64,000 nucleotides of DNA, taken from Pantoea septica. Its GTDB lineage: Bacteria > Pseudomonadota > Gammaproteobacteria > Enterobacterales > Enterobacteriaceae. The stretch is from the NCBI RefSeq assembly GCF_002095575.1, contig NZ_MLJJ01000017.1, forward strand, positions 1 through 64,000, in the 5' to 3' direction. Shown here piece by piece: positions 1-10,517 of the stretch; the first letter of the stretch is position 1; every line of letters begins with the position of its first letter. Under the pieces are notes generated by a model. It saw nothing but the letters and a program-made list of their open reading frames with translations. It searched no databases and was not told the origin of the DNA. The position numbers were made by a program, and so were the translations under genes.

Positions 1-32
1 ATGCCGCGATTATTCAGCGGCGCGGGCTGCGT

Positions 33-60
33 ATATTACGCTTTCCGCTTTACCAGTCAA
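33..60 (-). promoter_or_regulatory. rrn P2: rRNA operon promoter P2
   Basis: Minus-strand TTGACT (55-60), a 16-bp spacer and TAATAT (33-38) are followed by a GC-rich start region that closely resembles E. coli rrnB P2. It lies about 120 bp downstream of P1, the usual tandem arrangement. Transcription runs leftward off the window. Confidence 0.8.
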
Positions 61-153
61 GCATTTATTTTTGCTTTCCTGATGATTCGAACCTTGTCGA
101 ACCTTACTTAACACCGCATTCCGTAAGCCGTTGTGCCGTGTCAGTGGAGGCGC

Positions 154-181
154 ATTATAGGGAGTTCTTCCGGGCTGACAA
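154..181 (-). promoter_or_regulatory. rrn P1: rRNA operon promoter P1
   Basis: On the minus strand a TTGTCA -35 box (176-181) is followed after 16 bp by a perfect TATAAT -10 box (154-159) and a GC-rich GCGCC discriminator. This matches the layout of E. coli rrnB P1 as I remember it, including the short spacer. An AT-rich stretch upstream (about 185-220) is placed like an UP element. murI lies directly upstream, as next to rrnB in E. coli. The 16S gene itself lies to the left of the window. Confidence 0.85.
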
Positions 182-232
182 GCGCTAATTTCAAATTAAT
201 TTCCGAGTGCCGATTTTTTCAGCAAAACCGCC

Positions 233-1084
233 CTAAACTGCCACTTTTTCCAGCGACGGAAAGCCATAACGCTGTAAAACCGGCGACAATTGCAGCGCCT
301 CGCCGTTGAGATCGGTGCAAAATGCGCAGTTCGCCTGAGAAGAGTGCGCACCAGGCGATTCATGCTCCAGCAGCCAGGCGGTGCGGCGCGCTATTGCCGC
401 GCCCGAATCAATTAATCGGGTGCCTTCGGGCAAGACCTGCTGCAGCTCTTCACGCAGTAAAGGAAAGTGCGTGCAGCCCAGCACCACCGTATCAGGCGGT
501 TCGGCCATACGCAGCCAGGGCTGGACCGTGCGTCGCACATCCTCCAGCGCGATAGTCTGACCATGCAGCTTCCGTTCAGCCAGCTCCACCAGCTCCGCCG
601 AGCCCAGCATGGCAATCCGGCATGAGGTGGCAAATTGCGCTACCAGATCGTGCGTATAAGGACGTCGCACCGTTGCGCGCGTCGCCAGCAGCCCCACCAC
701 GCCATTGCGCGTCAGGCGCGCCGCAGGCTTAATCGCCGGCACAACGCCCACGACGGGGAAGCCGAAGCGCGCGCGCAGCGCCGGCAAGGAGACCGTGCTG
801 GCGGTATTACAGGCGATGATGCAAAGCGAAAGCGGATGACGGCTGGCAATCGCCCCGACGATATCGACAACGCGCTCGACAATATACTCTTCGCTCTTCT
901 CCCCATAAGGAAAACCGGCGTTGTCGAACGCATAAAGATAGTGCAGGTCCGGCAGGAGCTGTCGGACCTCATCATAGACAGAGAGCCCACCTACGCCGGA
1001 GTCAAACACCAGCACGGTGGGGCGCAGATCAGAAGCTGTAGCTGGCGCTGAGGTAATACTCCGTTCCTGGAGTTCGATAGCCAT
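233..1084 (-). CDS. murI: glutamate racemase
   Basis: Cytoplasmic enzyme that converts L-glutamate to D-glutamate for peptidoglycan synthesis. The 283-residue product is the normal enterobacterial length. It carries the family signatures: FDSGVGG near residue 27, the first catalytic cysteine in ACNTAS, and the second in GCTHFP. I chose the ATG at 1084 (MAIELQ) rather than upstream starts because it fits the E. coli protein and gives a 56-bp overlap with the end of btuB, the overlap I recall for E. coli. The overlap suggests translational coupling to btuB. The rRNA promoters follow downstream. Confidence 0.95.
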   Translation of the reverse strand: MAIELQERSITSAPATASDLRPTVLVFDSGVGGLSVYDEVRQLLPDLHYLYAFDNAGFPYGEKSEEYIVERVVDIVGAIASRHPLSLCIIACNTASTVSLPALRARFGFPVVGVVPAIKPAARLTRNGVVGLLATRATVRRPYTHDLVAQFATSCRIAMLGSAELVELAERKLHGQTIALEDVRRTVQPWLRMAEPPDTVVLGCTHFPLLREELQQVLPEGTRLIDSGAAIARRTAWLLEHESPGAHSSQANCAFCTDLNGEALQLSPVLQRYGFPSLEKVAV

Positions 1085-2906
1085 ACGCTGTCTCGTAGTC
1101 TTTATCAAACAGGTTGGCAATTCTACCACGAACCGTCAGCTGAGATGTGACCGGATACGACGCTGCGAGATCCCACAAACTGACGCCGCCCAGTTTAACG
1201 CGACGGGCAGGATAGCTGTTGTAGTCGTTATCAAAGCGATCGCCGAGATAGTGATAAGTCACCGACCAGTCGAGGTTATAAATCGTCCAGTCGAGCTGAT
1301 ACTTCACCTGCTGTTTAGCGCGGCGCACCAGCGGTTGATCCGTTTCGCCGTCGCGCGCGTCGACGTAGTCATAGGAGATCTGATGACCCAGCGGGCCGGT
1401 ATCGAATGACGCGGTTGCCTCGACGCCTTTAATACGCGCCTTGCTGATGTTGTAGTAGCGATAGGTGGCGGGATCGCTGTCAATCAGGTTATCAATGTCG
1501 TTGCGATAACCCGATACCCGCCAGTTAACCGGTCCGGTTAGCCCTTCAAAGCCCCCTTCCCACTGCTTGCTCTTTTCGGGCTCAAGGTCGGGATTGCCAT
1601 AGCCCGGACTATAAACCTGAGACAGGTTCGGCGCCTTAAAGGCGGTGCCATACGAGGCGAAGACGCGATAGCCTGAAATAAACTCCCAGGACGCGGCGGT
1701 TTGCCAGGTGTTGTGCCAGCCGAACTGGTTATTGTCGTCGCCGCGCAGCGCGCCTTCCAGCGTCACGCTGCCGAACTGCTGCTGCCCGGTGAGATAGAGG
1801 CCGGTGTTGCGCTGCTCATATCCTTCCGCCAGATAGTTAGTGCCCGGTTCGGTGGTCTCTTTCTGCCAGTCGATGCCGCCGCTCATCGCGCCCTGGCCGA
1901 CCTGCACGGTATTGCCCCACTGCAGGTTGTACTGGGTAACGTCATCGAAGGTGGAGGCGGCGCCGTAGCGCCCGTTGCGCGGATCGTAGTTGATATCTTT
2001 AGTGCGGCTGTAACTGGCGATCAGCTGCGTCGAATAGATGTCGCGGTTGTAGCGCAGGCCGGTATCCCAGGTCTGGCTATAGAGCTGACGCGTATCCGCC
2101 AGGCCGACGACGTTAAAATCCTTGTCGTAGGTCAAGGACCCATCATAGGCGGTGCGGTTGTCGAAACCGTAGCCGCGCACAAATCCGCTCAGCTCATCGC
2201 TGAACTGGTGCTCGAGGTTGCCATAAAGGGTCTTACTCATAAACCCGTCTCTATCGCCCTGCGCCGGACCATAGTCGTTAGGATAGCCTGCGCCGACGTC
2301 GAAGCCGCGAGTATAGGTGTAGTTGCCGGCCAGCGTCAGTTTTGTGGCGTCGCCCAGCATCTGCTGCGTAGCACCGTCGTAGGACTGATAGCCTTGCGAA
2401 CCAACGCCTGCGGTGAGCGTGGTGCCAAGCTGCGCACGGCCGGTAATGATATTCACCACGCCGCCGATAGCGTCCGACCCATAAACCGCCGAGCGCGCGC
2501 CGCGGATATATTCGATGCGCTGCACCAGCGAAAGCGGGATCTGGCTGAGGTCGGACGATCCAGAGATACCCGCCTGGTTGAGGCGAATGCCGTCAATCAG
2601 GATCAGCACGTGGCTGGAATTGGTGCCGCGAATAAACAGCGAGCTGGTTTGCCCCAGGCCGCCGTTCTGCGCCACATCGACGCCTGGCAGACGACGCATC
2701 ACATCGGTCAGGCTTTTTGCCTGCCAGCGGTCAATCTCGGCGCGCGTCACCACCGTGGTGGGCGCCAGCACCGAGGAGGCCGGCTGGGCGAAACGGTTGG
2801 CGGTAACAACCTGCGTATCATCATTATCCTGAGCGAAACCAGGTTGCGCCCAGAGAGCAAGCGCCGTTGCGCTAAACGCAAACAGCGAAGCGGAGTGTTT
2901 TTTCAT
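1029..2906 (-). CDS. btuB: vitamin B12 outer-membrane receptor BtuB
   Basis: TonB-dependent outer-membrane transporter for cobalamin; 625 residues against 614 in E. coli. The first 26 or so residues are a signal peptide (KK, a hydrophobic core, then GFAQ). The TonB box [10 protein letters not shown] follows, then a plug domain (VLAPTTVV to VNIITGRA, roughly residues 45-160) and a 22-strand-type barrel ending in aromatic YSF, the usual BAM recognition end. The ATG at 2906 is the start that gives a proper signal peptide; 55 residues of open frame further upstream belong to the riboswitch leader. Expression should be repressed by adenosylcobalamin through that leader. The 3' end overlaps murI. 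Confidence 0.96.
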   Translation of the reverse strand: MKKHSASLFAFSATALALWAQPGFAQDNDDTQVVTANRFAQPASSVLAPTTVVTRAEIDRWQAKSLTDVMRRLPGVDVAQNGGLGQTSSLFIRGTNSSHVLILIDGIRLNQAGISGSSDLSQIPLSLVQRIEYIRGARSAVYGSDAIGGVVNIITGRAQLGTTLTAGVGSQGYQSYDGATQQMLGDATKLTLAGNYTYTRGFDVGAGYPNDYGPAQGDRDGFMSKTLYGNLEHQFSDELSGFVRGYGFDNRTAYDGSLTYDKDFNVVGLADTRQLYSQTWDTGLRYNRDIYSTQLIASYSRTKDINYDPRNGRYGAASTFDDVTQYNLQWGNTVQVGQGAMSGGIDWQKETTEPGTNYLAEGYEQRNTGLYLTGQQQFGSVTLEGALRGDDNNQFGWHNTWQTAASWEFISGYRVFASYGTAFKAPNLSQVYSPGYGNPDLEPEKSKQWEGGFEGLTGPVNWRVSGYRNDIDNLIDSDPATYRYYNISKARIKGVEATASFDTGPLGHQISYDYVDARDGETDQPLVRRAKQQVKYQLDWTIYNLDWSVTYHYLGDRFDNDYNSYPARRVKLGGVSLWDLAASYPVTSQLTVRGRIANLFDKDYETAYGYRTPGTEYYLSASYSF

Positions 2907-3142
2907 TGTTATGAGCATCCAAAAGACGAAACAGGATGCCGCAGGTATACGATCGATAGCACGCGATGACCGTACGAGTTGCGACGTCACGCCGGCAGGT
3001 CTTCGGGCTGGGAACCATAAGTGGCAAAGACTTCCCATCCAGCTGGACAGTGTCTGCAAGGCGATCGCCACGACGTTCCTTACCGCTGCGCGTCAGCTCC
3101 AGATTCACACTGGATTCCCTATTAACTCAGGCTGAGGCCGGC
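2907..3142 (-). promoter_or_regulatory. cobalamin riboswitch leader of btuB
   Basis: Read on the minus strand, the leader contains the conserved B12 box at 2991-3009 (AGCCCGAAGACCTGCC). Its last six bases, GCCGGC at 2991-2996, can pair with GCCGGC at 3137-3142 to close helix P1. The segment around 3060-3125, with GGGAATCCAGTG and CTGACGCGCAGCGG, closely matches the E. coli btuB leader as remembered. The expression platform is the roughly 85 nt between the B12 box and the btuB ATG, where a hairpin would hide the ribosome site. A weak promoter candidate lies just upstream: TGGACT, 16 bp, TAGACT at about 3151-3178. Confidence 0.9.
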
Positions 3143-3268
3143 GCAGGCAGTCTACAGGAGTCATAATGGAAGTCCAGACAGCCAGACCGCCTCACGCGCG
3201 CAGGACTGGACAATGCCAGGTGAATGCCTACAATCGCCCGGCAAGTTTGCTATTAACCAGGATCGAAC

Positions 3269-4375
3269 ATGACACCCGAACATCTCCCGACTGAACAGTA
3301 CGACGCGCAACTGGCCGAGAAAGTCAGCCGTTTACAAACGATGATGACGCCGTTCGCCGCGCCTGAAGCGGAGGTGTTTCGTTCGCCGGTCAGCCACTAC
3401 CGGATGCGCGCGGAGTTTCGTCTCTGGCACGATGGCGACGATCTCTACCACATCATTTTCGATCAGGCGACGCGCGAGCGTATTCGCGTCGATCGCTTTC
3501 CCGCCGCCAGCGAGCTGATCAATGCGGTAATGCCGGAAATGATCGCGGCGATCCGCGATAACCGCGTGCTGCGCCATAAGCTGTTTCAGATCGATTATCT
3601 CTCGACGATGAGCAATGAGATTGTTATCTCGCTGCTCTACCACCGCAAGCTGGAGGCGGACTGGGTGGAAGCGGCGAGCGCCCTGCGCGACGCGCTGCGC
3701 GCCAAAGGCTATAAGGCGCAGCTGATTGGTCGCGCCACGAAAACCAAAATTTGCCTCGATCGCGACTTTATCGACGAGCGCCTGCCGGTGGCGGGCTCCG
3801 AGATGATCTACCGTCAGGTAGAGAACAGCTTTACGCAGCCCAACGCGGCGATGAACATTCAAATGCTGGAGTGGGCGCTGGACGTCACCAGCGGATCGCG
3901 CGGCGACCTGCTGGAACTCTACTGCGGCAACGGCAACTTTTCCCTGGCGCTGGCGCGCAATTTCCGCCGCGTGCTGGCGACAGAAATCGCCAAGCCCTCG
4001 GTGGCGGCGGCGCAGTTCAATATCGAGGCCAACCAGATCGATAACGTGCAGATTATTCGTATGGCAGCGGAAGAGTTTACCCAGGCGATGAACGGCGTGC
4101 GCAGCTTCAATCGCTTACAGGGCATCGACCTGAAGAGCTATGAATGCGAAACCATTTTTGTCGATCCGCCGCGCAGCGGGCTGGATGACGAGACGGTTAA
4201 GATGGTGCAGGCCTATCCGCGCATCCTCTATATCTCCTGCAACCCCGAGACGCTGTGCGACAACCTGCAAACGCTGGCGCAAACCCATAACGTTTCCCGT
4301 CTGGCGCTGTTCGATCAGTTCCCCTATACGCACCATATGGAGTGCGGCGTGTGGCTGACGCGTAAAGAAGCATAA
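3269..4375 (+). CDS. trmA: tRNA (uracil-5-)-methyltransferase
   Basis: Methylates U54 of tRNA to ribothymidine using S-adenosylmethionine. At 368 residues it matches E. coli TrmA (366) closely along the whole length. Visible motifs are the SAM-binding [15 protein letters not shown] near residue 215, VDPPRSGLD, and the catalytic cysteine in ISCNPETL. It is divergent from btuB, as in E. coli. The start ATG at 3269 follows GGATCGAAC, a short and modest ribosome site. A convergent-gene spacer with a terminator lies downstream. Confidence 0.96.
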   Translation: MTPEHLPTEQYDAQLAEKVSRLQTMMTPFAAPEAEVFRSPVSHYRMRAEFRLWHDGDDLYHIIFDQATRERIRVDRFPAASELINAVMPEMIAAIRDNRVLRHKLFQIDYLSTMSNEIVISLLYHRKLEADWVEAASALRDALRAKGYKAQLIGRATKTKICLDRDFIDERLPVAGSEMIYRQVENSFTQPNAAMNIQMLEWALDVTSGSRGDLLELYCGNGNFSLALARNFRRVLATEIAKPSVAAAQFNIEANQIDNVQIIRMAAEEFTQAMNGVRSFNRLQGIDLKSYECETIFVDPPRSGLDDETVKMVQAYPRILYISCNPETLCDNLQTLAQTHNVSRLALFDQFPYTHHMECGVWLTRKEA

Positions 4376-4460
4376 AAACAGATCGCGGATTAACGCAGTA
4401 CGCAGGGGAAGAGGACAGAAGAGCAAAGCGTCCCGCGCCGGGGATGAGGCGCGTACTGCG

Positions 4461-4505
4461 CGGGCCGAGCGAGCATGGATGCGCTAAGCGACTTTGCGAT
4501 CCCTC
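4461..4505 (+). repeat. dispersed intergenic repeat, copy 1
   Basis: A 45-bp segment beginning CGGGCCGAGCGAGCATGGAT matches 46675-46719 at roughly 37 of 45 positions with a one-base gap. Both copies lie between convergent genes (trmA/yijD here, xylR/ROK there). It has no convincing open frame. I do not recognise it as a named REP or ERIC element. Confidence 0.6.
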
Positions 4506-4530
4506 TATACCGCCTGCGTCGGCACCTGAC

Positions 4531-4560
4531 AAAAACGGGAACCTGAGGTTCCCGTTTTTG
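4531..4560. terminator. bidirectional terminator between trmA and yijD
   Basis: Inverted repeat CGGGAACC / GGTTCCCG with a short loop, flanked by an A5 tract on the left and a T5 tract on the right. It can therefore stop transcription from both trmA and the yijD-fabR side. Confidence 0.85.
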
Positions 4561-4564
4561 TTTA

Positions 4565-4921
4565 TCAGTCGTTGTTCTTACGACGCTTCATCTTCACGCC
4601 GATCCAGAACACCAGCGCCACCATCAGCAGGGTCGGAATAAAATTGGAGCCGATATCCGGATACTCGGCGCGCACCAGCGCGCTATACACCAGAATGCCC
4701 AGCAGGAAAAACGCCGCCGCCAGACCCGGCATGCCATCCGGCATATTGCGGTTCAGATAACGCTGATGCAGGCTCCAGACCGCAAGCCCCAACGCGATAA
4801 TCGGGAAGATAGAAAAGGGTACAAAGGCGCTGAACAGCACGGAAAACGAGCCGTTAATCGCTAAACCGGTAATAAAAGCCAGCAGCAGCGTGCCTCTATC
4901 GCGGGAAGTCGGTTGTGTCAT
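4565..4921 (-). CDS. yijD: inner-membrane protein YijD (DUF1422)
   Basis: A 118-residue protein of unknown function that matches E. coli YijD in length and sequence, for example DRGTLLLA near the start and [11 protein letters not shown] in the C-terminal half. About four hydrophobic segments indicate an inner-membrane protein, and it ends in a basic KMKRRKN tail. It starts 17 bp after the fabR stop, so the two are probably cotranscribed, as in E. coli where fabR-yijD sit between sthA and trmA. No catalytic motif is visible. Confidence 0.92.
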   Translation of the reverse strand: MTQPTSRDRGTLLLAFITGLAINGSFSVLFSAFVPFSIFPIIALGLAVWSLHQRYLNRNMPDGMPGLAAAFFLLGILVYSALVRAEYPDIGSNFIPTLLMVALVFWIGVKMKRRKNND

Positions 4922-4938
4922 GGCATTATCCTTATCGT

Positions 4939-5583
4939 TTACTCTTCGGGTTTTTCCAGGGTGACCGCCAGACGCTCCTGCTCGCGGCGATACCAGTAAT
5001 AGGCGCCTTTGGCGATCATGCGCAGCTGCAGCACCAGGCGATCTTCAAGCTTGCGACGCTGCTCGATATCCACATCCAGCGCTTCCGCGCCTGCGCTAAA
5101 GACAATCGTCACCATCGCTTCCGCCTGCGCCTCGGTAAAGCTGCGCGGCATGCGATTTTCGACTTCAAGGTAGTCCGCCAGCTCGGCGATAAAATGCTGG
5201 ATTTCACGCGCCACGGCGGCGCGAAACGCGGCGGAGGTGCCGGAACGTTCGCGCAGCAGCAGCCGAAACGCGTTAGGATTGTTGCCGATGAACTCCATAA
5301 AGGTGGAGACCGACGTTTTGATGATGCTGCCGCCTTTGGCGATGCGCTGACGCGCCTGACGCATCAGCTGACGCAGCATCAGGCCGCTCTCGTCGACCAT
5401 GGTCAAACCAAGCTCATCAACATCTTTAAAATGACGATAAAAAGAGGTGGGCGCGATACCGGCCTCCCTGGCGACCTCGCGCAAACTCAAACTGGCGAAG
5501 CTGCGCTCGGCGCTGAGCTGGCTGAAAGCCGCCTCTATCAGCGTACGTCTTGTACGTTCTTTTTGTTGCGCTCTGACGCCCAT
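4939..5583 (-). CDS. fabR: TetR-family repressor of unsaturated fatty-acid synthesis
   Basis: FabR represses fabA and fabB in response to the ratio of unsaturated to saturated acyl chains. The 214-residue product has an N-terminal TetR helix-turn-helix (about residues 10-55, [19 protein letters not shown]) and is nearly identical to E. coli FabR throughout the ligand domain. It is divergent from sthA, as in E. coli, and followed closely by yijD. The ATG at 5583 gives MGVRAQQKE, the same start as the E. coli protein. Confidence 0.95.
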   Translation of the reverse strand: MGVRAQQKERTRRTLIEAAFSQLSAERSFASLSLREVAREAGIAPTSFYRHFKDVDELGLTMVDESGLMLRQLMRQARQRIAKGGSIIKTSVSTFMEFIGNNPNAFRLLLRERSGTSAAFRAAVAREIQHFIAELADYLEVENRMPRSFTEAQAEAMVTIVFSAGAEALDVDIEQRRKLEDRLVLQLRMIAKGAYYWYRREQERLAVTLEKPEE

Positions 5584-5774
5584 TCTCTCTGCCTTGTGAC
5601 GAGTTAAGAGGGCACTATAACAAAATTTTCAGCGTACATAGGTCAAAGTTTGTGACCGCCTGTGAACCTCACGCTTTGTCAAACCGAGGGGAATTTCGCT
5701 GTTAGAATTCAGATGTGCGCGGCGAGATGTTAGAATCTCGTTGTAAAAATGTATAGAAAATAGGACGTACTGGT

Positions 5775-7175
5775 ATGCAAAAGTCTTACGATTACGATGC
5801 CATCGTGATTGGCTCCGGTCCTGGAGGTGAAGGTGCAGCCATGGGCCTGGTGAAGCAGGGAGCGCGCATCGCAGTGATCGAACGCTACCATAACATCGGC
5901 GGCGGTTGTACCCACTGGGGCACCATTCCCTCCAAAGCGCTTCGCCATGCAGTCAGTCGCATTATCGAATTTAACCAAAACCCGCTTTACAGCGATCACA
6001 CTCGCCTGCTGCGCTCCTCGTTCGCCGACATCCTTAACCACACGGAGAACGTCATCAGCCAACAGACCGCGATGCGTCAGGGCTTTTACGAGCGCAACCG
6101 CTGCGAGTTGTTTCAGGGCAACGCCCATTTTATCGATGCCAACACCATCGAAGTCGAGCATTATGACGGCACGCGCGAGCGCCTGACGGCGGAAAAATTC
6201 GTTATCGCCTGCGGCTCTCGTCCTTACCATCCGGCGGATGTCGATTTTACCCACCCGCGCATTTACGACTCCGACTCCATCCTCAACCTGCATCACGAAC
6301 CCGGCCACGTCATTATCTATGGCGCAGGCGTCATCGGCTGCGAGTATGCGTCGATTTTCCGCGGGCTGAACGTCAAGGTCGATTTGATCAACACCCGCGA
6401 CCGTTTGCTGGCGTTTCTCGATCAGGAGATGTCCGATTCGCTCTCCTATCACTTCTGGAACAGCGGCGTCGTGATTCGCCACAACGAAGAGTTCGAGAAA
6501 ATCGAAGGCGTTGAAGACGGCGTGATTATGCACCTGAAGTCGGGCAAAAAGGTGAAAGCCGACTGCCTGCTCTACGCCAATGGCCGAACCGGCAACACCG
6601 ATTCGCTGGCGCTGGAAAATGTCGGGCTTGAGGCGGACGGACGCGGCTTGCTGAAGGTAAACAGCATGTATCAGACCGCGCAGCCCCACATCTATGCAGT
6701 GGGCGACGTTATCGGCTATCCGAGTCTGGCGTCAGCCGCCTACGATCAGGGCCGCATCGCCGCGCAGGCGATTATCAAAGGCGAAGCCAGCGCGCATCTG
6801 GTGGAAGATATCCCGACCGGTATCTATACCATTCCGGAAATCAGCTCGGTGGGCAAAACCGAGCAGCAGCTGACGGCGATGAAAGTGCCTTATGAGGTGG
6901 GCCGCGCGCAGTTTAAGCATCTGGCGCGCGCGCAGATTGTCGGCATGAACGTGGGCAGCCTGAAAATTCTGTTCCACCGCGAAACCAAAGAGATCCTCGG
7001 CATTCATTGCTTTGGCGAGCGCGCGGCGGAAATCATTCATATCGGCCAGGCGATTATGGAGCAGAAAAACGGCGGCAATACCATCGAGTACTTCGTTAAT
7101 ACCACCTTTAACTACCCCACCATGGCCGAAGCCTATCGCGTGGCCGCGCTAAACGGCTTAAACCGCCTGTTTTAA
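5775..7175 (+). CDS. sthA: soluble pyridine nucleotide transhydrogenase
   Basis: FAD enzyme that transfers hydride between NADPH and NAD, helping to balance the two pools. The 466 residues match E. coli SthA in length. The FAD motif [10 protein letters not shown] lies near residue 15. The family position for redox-active cysteines reads [14 protein letters not shown], with only one cysteine, which is normal for transhydrogenases and separates them from lipoamide dehydrogenase. NAD motif [10 protein letters not shown] and C-terminal dimer motif [13 protein letters not shown] are present. Its 3' end overlaps the end of convergent oxyR by 18 bp, so each could act antisense to the other. Confidence 0.96.
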   Translation: MQKSYDYDAIVIGSGPGGEGAAMGLVKQGARIAVIERYHNIGGGCTHWGTIPSKALRHAVSRIIEFNQNPLYSDHTRLLRSSFADILNHTENVISQQTAMRQGFYERNRCELFQGNAHFIDANTIEVEHYDGTRERLTAEKFVIACGSRPYHPADVDFTHPRIYDSDSILNLHHEPGHVIIYGAGVIGCEYASIFRGLNVKVDLINTRDRLLAFLDQEMSDSLSYHFWNSGVVIRHNEEFEKIEGVEDGVIMHLKSGKKVKADCLLYANGRTGNTDSLALENVGLEADGRGLLKVNSMYQTAQPHIYAVGDVIGYPSLASAAYDQGRIAAQAIIKGEASAHLVEDIPTGIYTIPEISSVGKTEQQLTAMKVPYEVGRAQFKHLARAQIVGMNVGSLKILFHRETKEILGIHCFGERAAEIIHIGQAIMEQKNGGNTIEYFVNTTFNYPTMAEAYRVAALNGLNRLF

Positions 7176-8075
7176 CGTGGTGTCGAGATAGCCCTGCATG
7201 TGCGTGCGAATCGCTTCTGCCAGTTGCTCATAGCGGCTGCGCAGAGGCGAACCGGGACGATAGACCAGCGCGATGGTGCGCTGCGGCACAGGCTTATAGC
7301 ACGGCAGATAGCAGACGCCGTCGCGCACCCGCTCTTGCGGCACCGCCAGCGCAGGCAGCAGCGTGATGCCGCTTCCGGCCGCGACCATATTGCGCAGCGT
7401 CTCCAGACTGGTGGCGCGGAAATGGGTATCTTCGTCAGCGCCCGCTTCAAAGCAGAAGCCCATCGCCTGATCGCGCAGGCAGTGGCCGTCTTCCAGCATC
7501 AGCAGCTTTTCGCCCGCCAGATCGGACATCGGCACGCGATCGCGATCGCGCCACGGGTGATCCTGATAGACCGCTAGCTTCATCGGCTCGTCAAACAGCG
7601 GCACCTCAATAAAGGCTTCGCTCTCTTTCACCAGCGCCAGAATCGCACAGTCGAGTTTGCCGCTGTCGAGCTGCGCCAGCAGCTGCTGCGTCTGCGCTTC
7701 GTGCAGATACATCTCAAGCTTGGGAAAGGTGCGATGCAGCATAGGAATAATTTGCGGCAGCAGGTAGGGGCCGGTGGTGGGGATCAGCCCGATATGCAGC
7801 GGGCCGGACATCGCTTCGCCCTGCTGGCTCGCCATCTCCTTTAATACTTTAACTTCCCGCAGCACGGTGCGCGCCTGATCGACCAGCAGCATGCCCGCCT
7901 GGGTGAACAACACTTTACGGCTGGTTCGCTCCAGCAGCATCACGCCTAGCTCATCCTCCAGCTTGCGGATCTGTCCGCTAAGCGTCGGCTGGCTGACGTG
8001 GCACGCGTCCGCCGCCCGGCGGAAGTGGCGATGCTCGGCAAGCGAAACCAGGTATTCAAGATCGCGAATGTTCAT
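7158..8075 (-). CDS. oxyR: hydrogen peroxide-sensing LysR regulator OxyR
   Basis: LysR-type activator of peroxide-defence genes. The product is 305 residues, exactly the E. coli length, with an N-terminal winged helix (residues about 1-60) and a ligand domain carrying the two redox cysteines in [13 protein letters not shown], equivalent to C199 and C208. The ATG at 8075 (MNIRDLEYL) is chosen by match to E. coli; the upstream frame lies in the operator. The divergent gene at 8202 encodes a peroxide-reducing fusion, so OxyR probably autorepresses and activates its neighbour from the shared operator. Confidence 0.97.
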   Translation of the reverse strand: MNIRDLEYLVSLAEHRHFRRAADACHVSQPTLSGQIRKLEDELGVMLLERTSRKVLFTQAGMLLVDQARTVLREVKVLKEMASQQGEAMSGPLHIGLIPTTGPYLLPQIIPMLHRTFPKLEMYLHEAQTQQLLAQLDSGKLDCAILALVKESEAFIEVPLFDEPMKLAVYQDHPWRDRDRVPMSDLAGEKLLMLEDGHCLRDQAMGFCFEAGADEDTHFRATSLETLRNMVAAGSGITLLPALAVPQERVRDGVCYLPCYKPVPQRTIALVYRPGSPLRSRYEQLAEAIRTHMQGYLDTTLKQAV

Positions 8076-8093
8076 TGTTATCCTCCAGACCAC

Positions 8094-8142
8094 GATAGCC
8101 CGTGGCGATAGATAGGATAGCAATGAACGATTAGCCCTATCA
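8094..8142. promoter_or_regulatory. OxyR binding region
   Basis: Several ATAG/CTAT half sites at about 10-bp spacing (GATAG 8094, GATAG 8107, GATAG 8116, CTATC 8137) match the four-element OxyR operator. The segment AGCAATGAACGATTA is the same as I recall from the E. coli oxyR-oxyS region. It lies between divergent oxyR and the peroxiredoxin gene. Site limits are approximate. Confidence 0.75.
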
Positions 8143-8201
8143 AGCAATGATCAGAATAATGCACGCATCAAATTCAGGCGATCTGCTCTCAAGGAGAAAA
8201 T

Positions 8202-8936
8202 ATGTTTGCAACTCAGGAAGGTAAGCCGGTTCCGCAGGTTATATTTCACACCCGCCAGGGCGATCGCTGGGTAGACGTCACCACAGATGAACTGTTTAAA
8301 GACAAGACGGTTATCGTCTTTTCGCTGCCGGGCGCCTTTACGCCTACCTGCTCATCGAGCCATCTGCCGCGCTACAACGAGCTTTATAGCGTGTTCGCGC
8401 AGCATGGCGTTGACGCTATTCTTTGCGTATCGGTCAACGATACCTTTGTGATGAACGCCTGGAAAGCGGAGCAGCGTGCGGAAAACATTACCTTTATTCC
8501 GGACGGCAACGGCGAATTCACACGCGGGATGGAGATGCTGGTCGAGAAATCGGACGTCGGTTTCGGCGCGCGCTCGTGGCGTTATTCGATGCTGGTGCGC
8601 AACGGCGTAATCGAGAAGATGTTCGTTGAGCCGAACAAGCCGGGCGATCCTTTTGAGGTTTCCGACGCCGATACCCTGCTGCGCTATCTGGCGCCTGAGT
8701 TCAAAGTACAGGAGTCCGTCTCGCTCTTCACCAAGCCTGGCTGTCCGTTCTGCACCAAAGCGAAACAGATGCTGATCGACAACAACATGCAGTTTGAAGA
8801 GATTGTGCTGGGTCAGGATGCCACCACCGTCAGCCTGCGCGCCGTATCGGGCCGCGCCACGGTCCCGCAGGTCTTTATCGGCGGCCGTCATATCGGCGGC
8901 AGCGACGATCTGGAGCAGTACCTGCTGTCAGCGTAA
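8202..8936 (+). CDS. Prx5-type peroxiredoxin fused to glutaredoxin
   Basis: Glutathione-dependent hybrid peroxidase of the H. influenzae PGdx type. The N-terminal peroxiredoxin-5 domain (about residues 3-160) has the peroxidatic cysteine in GAFTPTC (C50). The C-terminal glutaredoxin domain (about 172-244) has the CPFC active site (181-184) and the TVPQVFI and GG glutathione-binding elements. The glutaredoxin can recycle the peroxidase in cis with glutathione. The ATG at 8202 follows a good AAGGAG. The gene is divergent from oxyR across an OxyR operator, so peroxide induction is very likely. It stands where E. coli carries the oxyS small RNA. Confidence 0.93.
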   Translation: MFATQEGKPVPQVIFHTRQGDRWVDVTTDELFKDKTVIVFSLPGAFTPTCSSSHLPRYNELYSVFAQHGVDAILCVSVNDTFVMNAWKAEQRAENITFIPDGNGEFTRGMEMLVEKSDVGFGARSWRYSMLVRNGVIEKMFVEPNKPGDPFEVSDADTLLRYLAPEFKVQESVSLFTKPGCPFCTKAKQMLIDNNMQFEEIVLGQDATTVSLRAVSGRATVPQVFIGGRHIGGSDDLEQYLLSA

Positions 8937-9019
8937 AAGAATCACTGTGTCAGCCGGAGCGCTGGCCCTCTGATGATGTGCCTATAAAAATAGTAATTAG
9001 ATTCCGAAGCTAGAGGTTA

Positions 9020-9047
9020 GCGGGCAATTATTGCCCGCCTTTTTTTT
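9020..9047 (+). terminator. terminator of the peroxiredoxin-glutaredoxin gene
   Basis: GCGGGCAAT/ATTGCCCGC hairpin (9020-9038) followed by C and T8. The T run is on the plus side only, so it mainly serves the plus-strand gene. Confidence 0.9.
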
Positions 9048-9056
9048 GCCTGTCGA

Positions 9057-10430
9057 TCAGCCGAGACGCTTTTTCGCCTCGGCGATGGCAAACGCCACCT
9101 GCTGCGGCGCAACGCCGCCTTTGGCGTTACGTTTTTCCAGACAGGACTGCAGCGCCAGGATAGCGTAAACGTCCTCTTCAATCGCCGCGCTGAACTGCTT
9201 TAGCTGCGTCAGCGACAGCGCTTCCAGCGCCACGCCCTGCCTGATCGCTTCCACTACCGCTTCGCCGACGATATGGTGCGCTTCGCGGAACGGCACGCCC
9301 TTCGCCACCAGATAGTCAGCCAGCTCGGTCGAGTTGGCGTAGCCCTGCTCCGCCGCTTCCTGGCAGCGCGGGCGTTTCACCTGAATGCCGTCCAGCACCA
9401 GCGCCGACATATGCAGACAGTCCAGCCAGGTATCGAGCGCGTCGAACAGCCCCTCTTTGTCTTCCTGCATATCTTTGTTGTAGGCGAGCGGCAGCCCTTT
9501 CAGCGTCATCATCATGCCGGTCAGCGCGCCCTGCACGCGGCCGCACTTGCCGCGGATCAGCTCCAGCGCGTCCGGGTTTTTCTTTTGCGGCATCAGCGAC
9601 GAGCCGGACGTCACTTTGTCGGACAGCTCGACGAAGCCCGCTTCGCCGGTATTGAAAAAGATTAAGTCTTCGGCGAAGCGCGACAGATGCACCATGCCGA
9701 TAGAGGCGTCGGCCAGCAGCTCCAGCACGTGATCGCGATCGGACACGGTGTCGAGACTGTTGCGCGTGGCGGAGGCGAAGCCCAGCCAGCCGGCCAGCTG
9801 GTCGCGATCGATGGCGTAGGCGGTGCCCGCCAGCGCGCCGCAGCCGAGCGGGCTGACGTCGAGACGCTTAAGCGTATCCTGCAGACGGCTTTCATCGCGC
9901 GCCAGCATTTCCACATAGGCCAGACACCAGTGGGCGAAGGTTACCGGCTGCGCGCGCTGCAGATGGGTATAGCCCGGCATCACCGCATCCTGATTCGCTT
10001 CGGCGGTCGCCGTCAGCGCCTGCTGCAGTTCGCGCGTCGCGCCCAGCAGCGCCTCGACCTGCGCTTTGCACCAGAGTTTCAGATCGGTCGCAACCTGATC
10101 GTTGCGGCTGCGGCCGGTATGCAGTTTTTTGCCCAGCGCGCCGACTTTCTCGATCAGCTGGCCTTCAACCCAGCTGTGAATATCTTCGGCGTCGCTTTGC
10201 AGAATCTGTTCCGGATCCGCCTGCACCTCAGCCAGCAGCGCATTCAGCGCCTGCTCCAGCTGCTGCTGCTCGTCGGCGCTCAGTACGTTGACCGTCACCA
10301 GCGCTTTGGACCAGGCGATGGAGCCGATAATATCCTGCTCCGCCAGACGATAGTCGAAGCGCAGCGAATCGTTGAACTGTTTGAAACGTTGGTCTGCTGC
10401 CTGGGTGAAACGTCCGCCCCAAAGTGCCAT
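9057..10430 (-). CDS. argH: argininosuccinate lyase
   Basis: Last step of arginine synthesis: splits argininosuccinate into arginine and fumarate. At 457 residues it equals the E. coli length. The fumarase/lyase signature [12 protein letters not shown] is near residue 280, and [12 protein letters not shown] is near 110. The ATG at 10430 ([10 protein letters not shown]) has a clear AGGAG; an ATG 15 bp upstream is in frame but lies over that ribosome site. It is the last gene of the argC-B-G-H unit, 87 bp after argG, with a hairpin in the gap. Confidence 0.96.
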   Translation of the reverse strand: MALWGGRFTQAADQRFKQFNDSLRFDYRLAEQDIIGSIAWSKALVTVNVLSADEQQQLEQALNALLAEVQADPEQILQSDAEDIHSWVEGQLIEKVGALGKKLHTGRSRNDQVATDLKLWCKAQVEALLGATRELQQALTATAEANQDAVMPGYTHLQRAQPVTFAHWCLAYVEMLARDESRLQDTLKRLDVSPLGCGALAGTAYAIDRDQLAGWLGFASATRNSLDTVSDRDHVLELLADASIGMVHLSRFAEDLIFFNTGEAGFVELSDKVTSGSSLMPQKKNPDALELIRGKCGRVQGALTGMMMTLKGLPLAYNKDMQEDKEGLFDALDTWLDCLHMSALVLDGIQVKRPRCQEAAEQGYANSTELADYLVAKGVPFREAHHIVGEAVVEAIRQGVALEALSLTQLKQFSAAIEEDVYAILALQSCLEKRNAKGGVAPQQVAFAIAEAKKRLG

Positions 10431-10454
10431 GTGAAACTCCTTCAATCCTTAAAG

Positions 10455-10480
10455 CAGAGGCGGCCCGAAGCCGCCTCTGC
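10455..10480 (-). other. intercistronic stem-loop between argG and argH
   Basis: GCAGAGGCGG / CCGCCTCTGC can form a 10-bp stem with a 6-nt loop (CCCGAA or its complement). There is no T run after it on the minus strand, so an mRNA-stabilising or partial-termination role is more likely than a full terminator. Confidence 0.65.
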
Positions 10481-10517
10481 GAAATCTGGTTGGGCGAGGC
10501 GTACGCCTCGCCGGTTA

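Noticed and set aside
1-232. Possible 16S rRNA gene start at the left edge
   Set aside because: Only the P1 and P2 promoters and leader are inside the window; no 16S sequence is seen before position 1.
1701-2969. 422-codon open frame antisense to btuB
   Set aside because: Same bias-driven shadow; no family signature and no promoter or ribosome site, while btuB is certain.
5629-5646. FabR-like sequence AGCGTACATAGG upstream of fabR
   Set aside because: The first half resembles the FabR site I recall but the second half does not complete the palindrome, so I do not list it as an operator.
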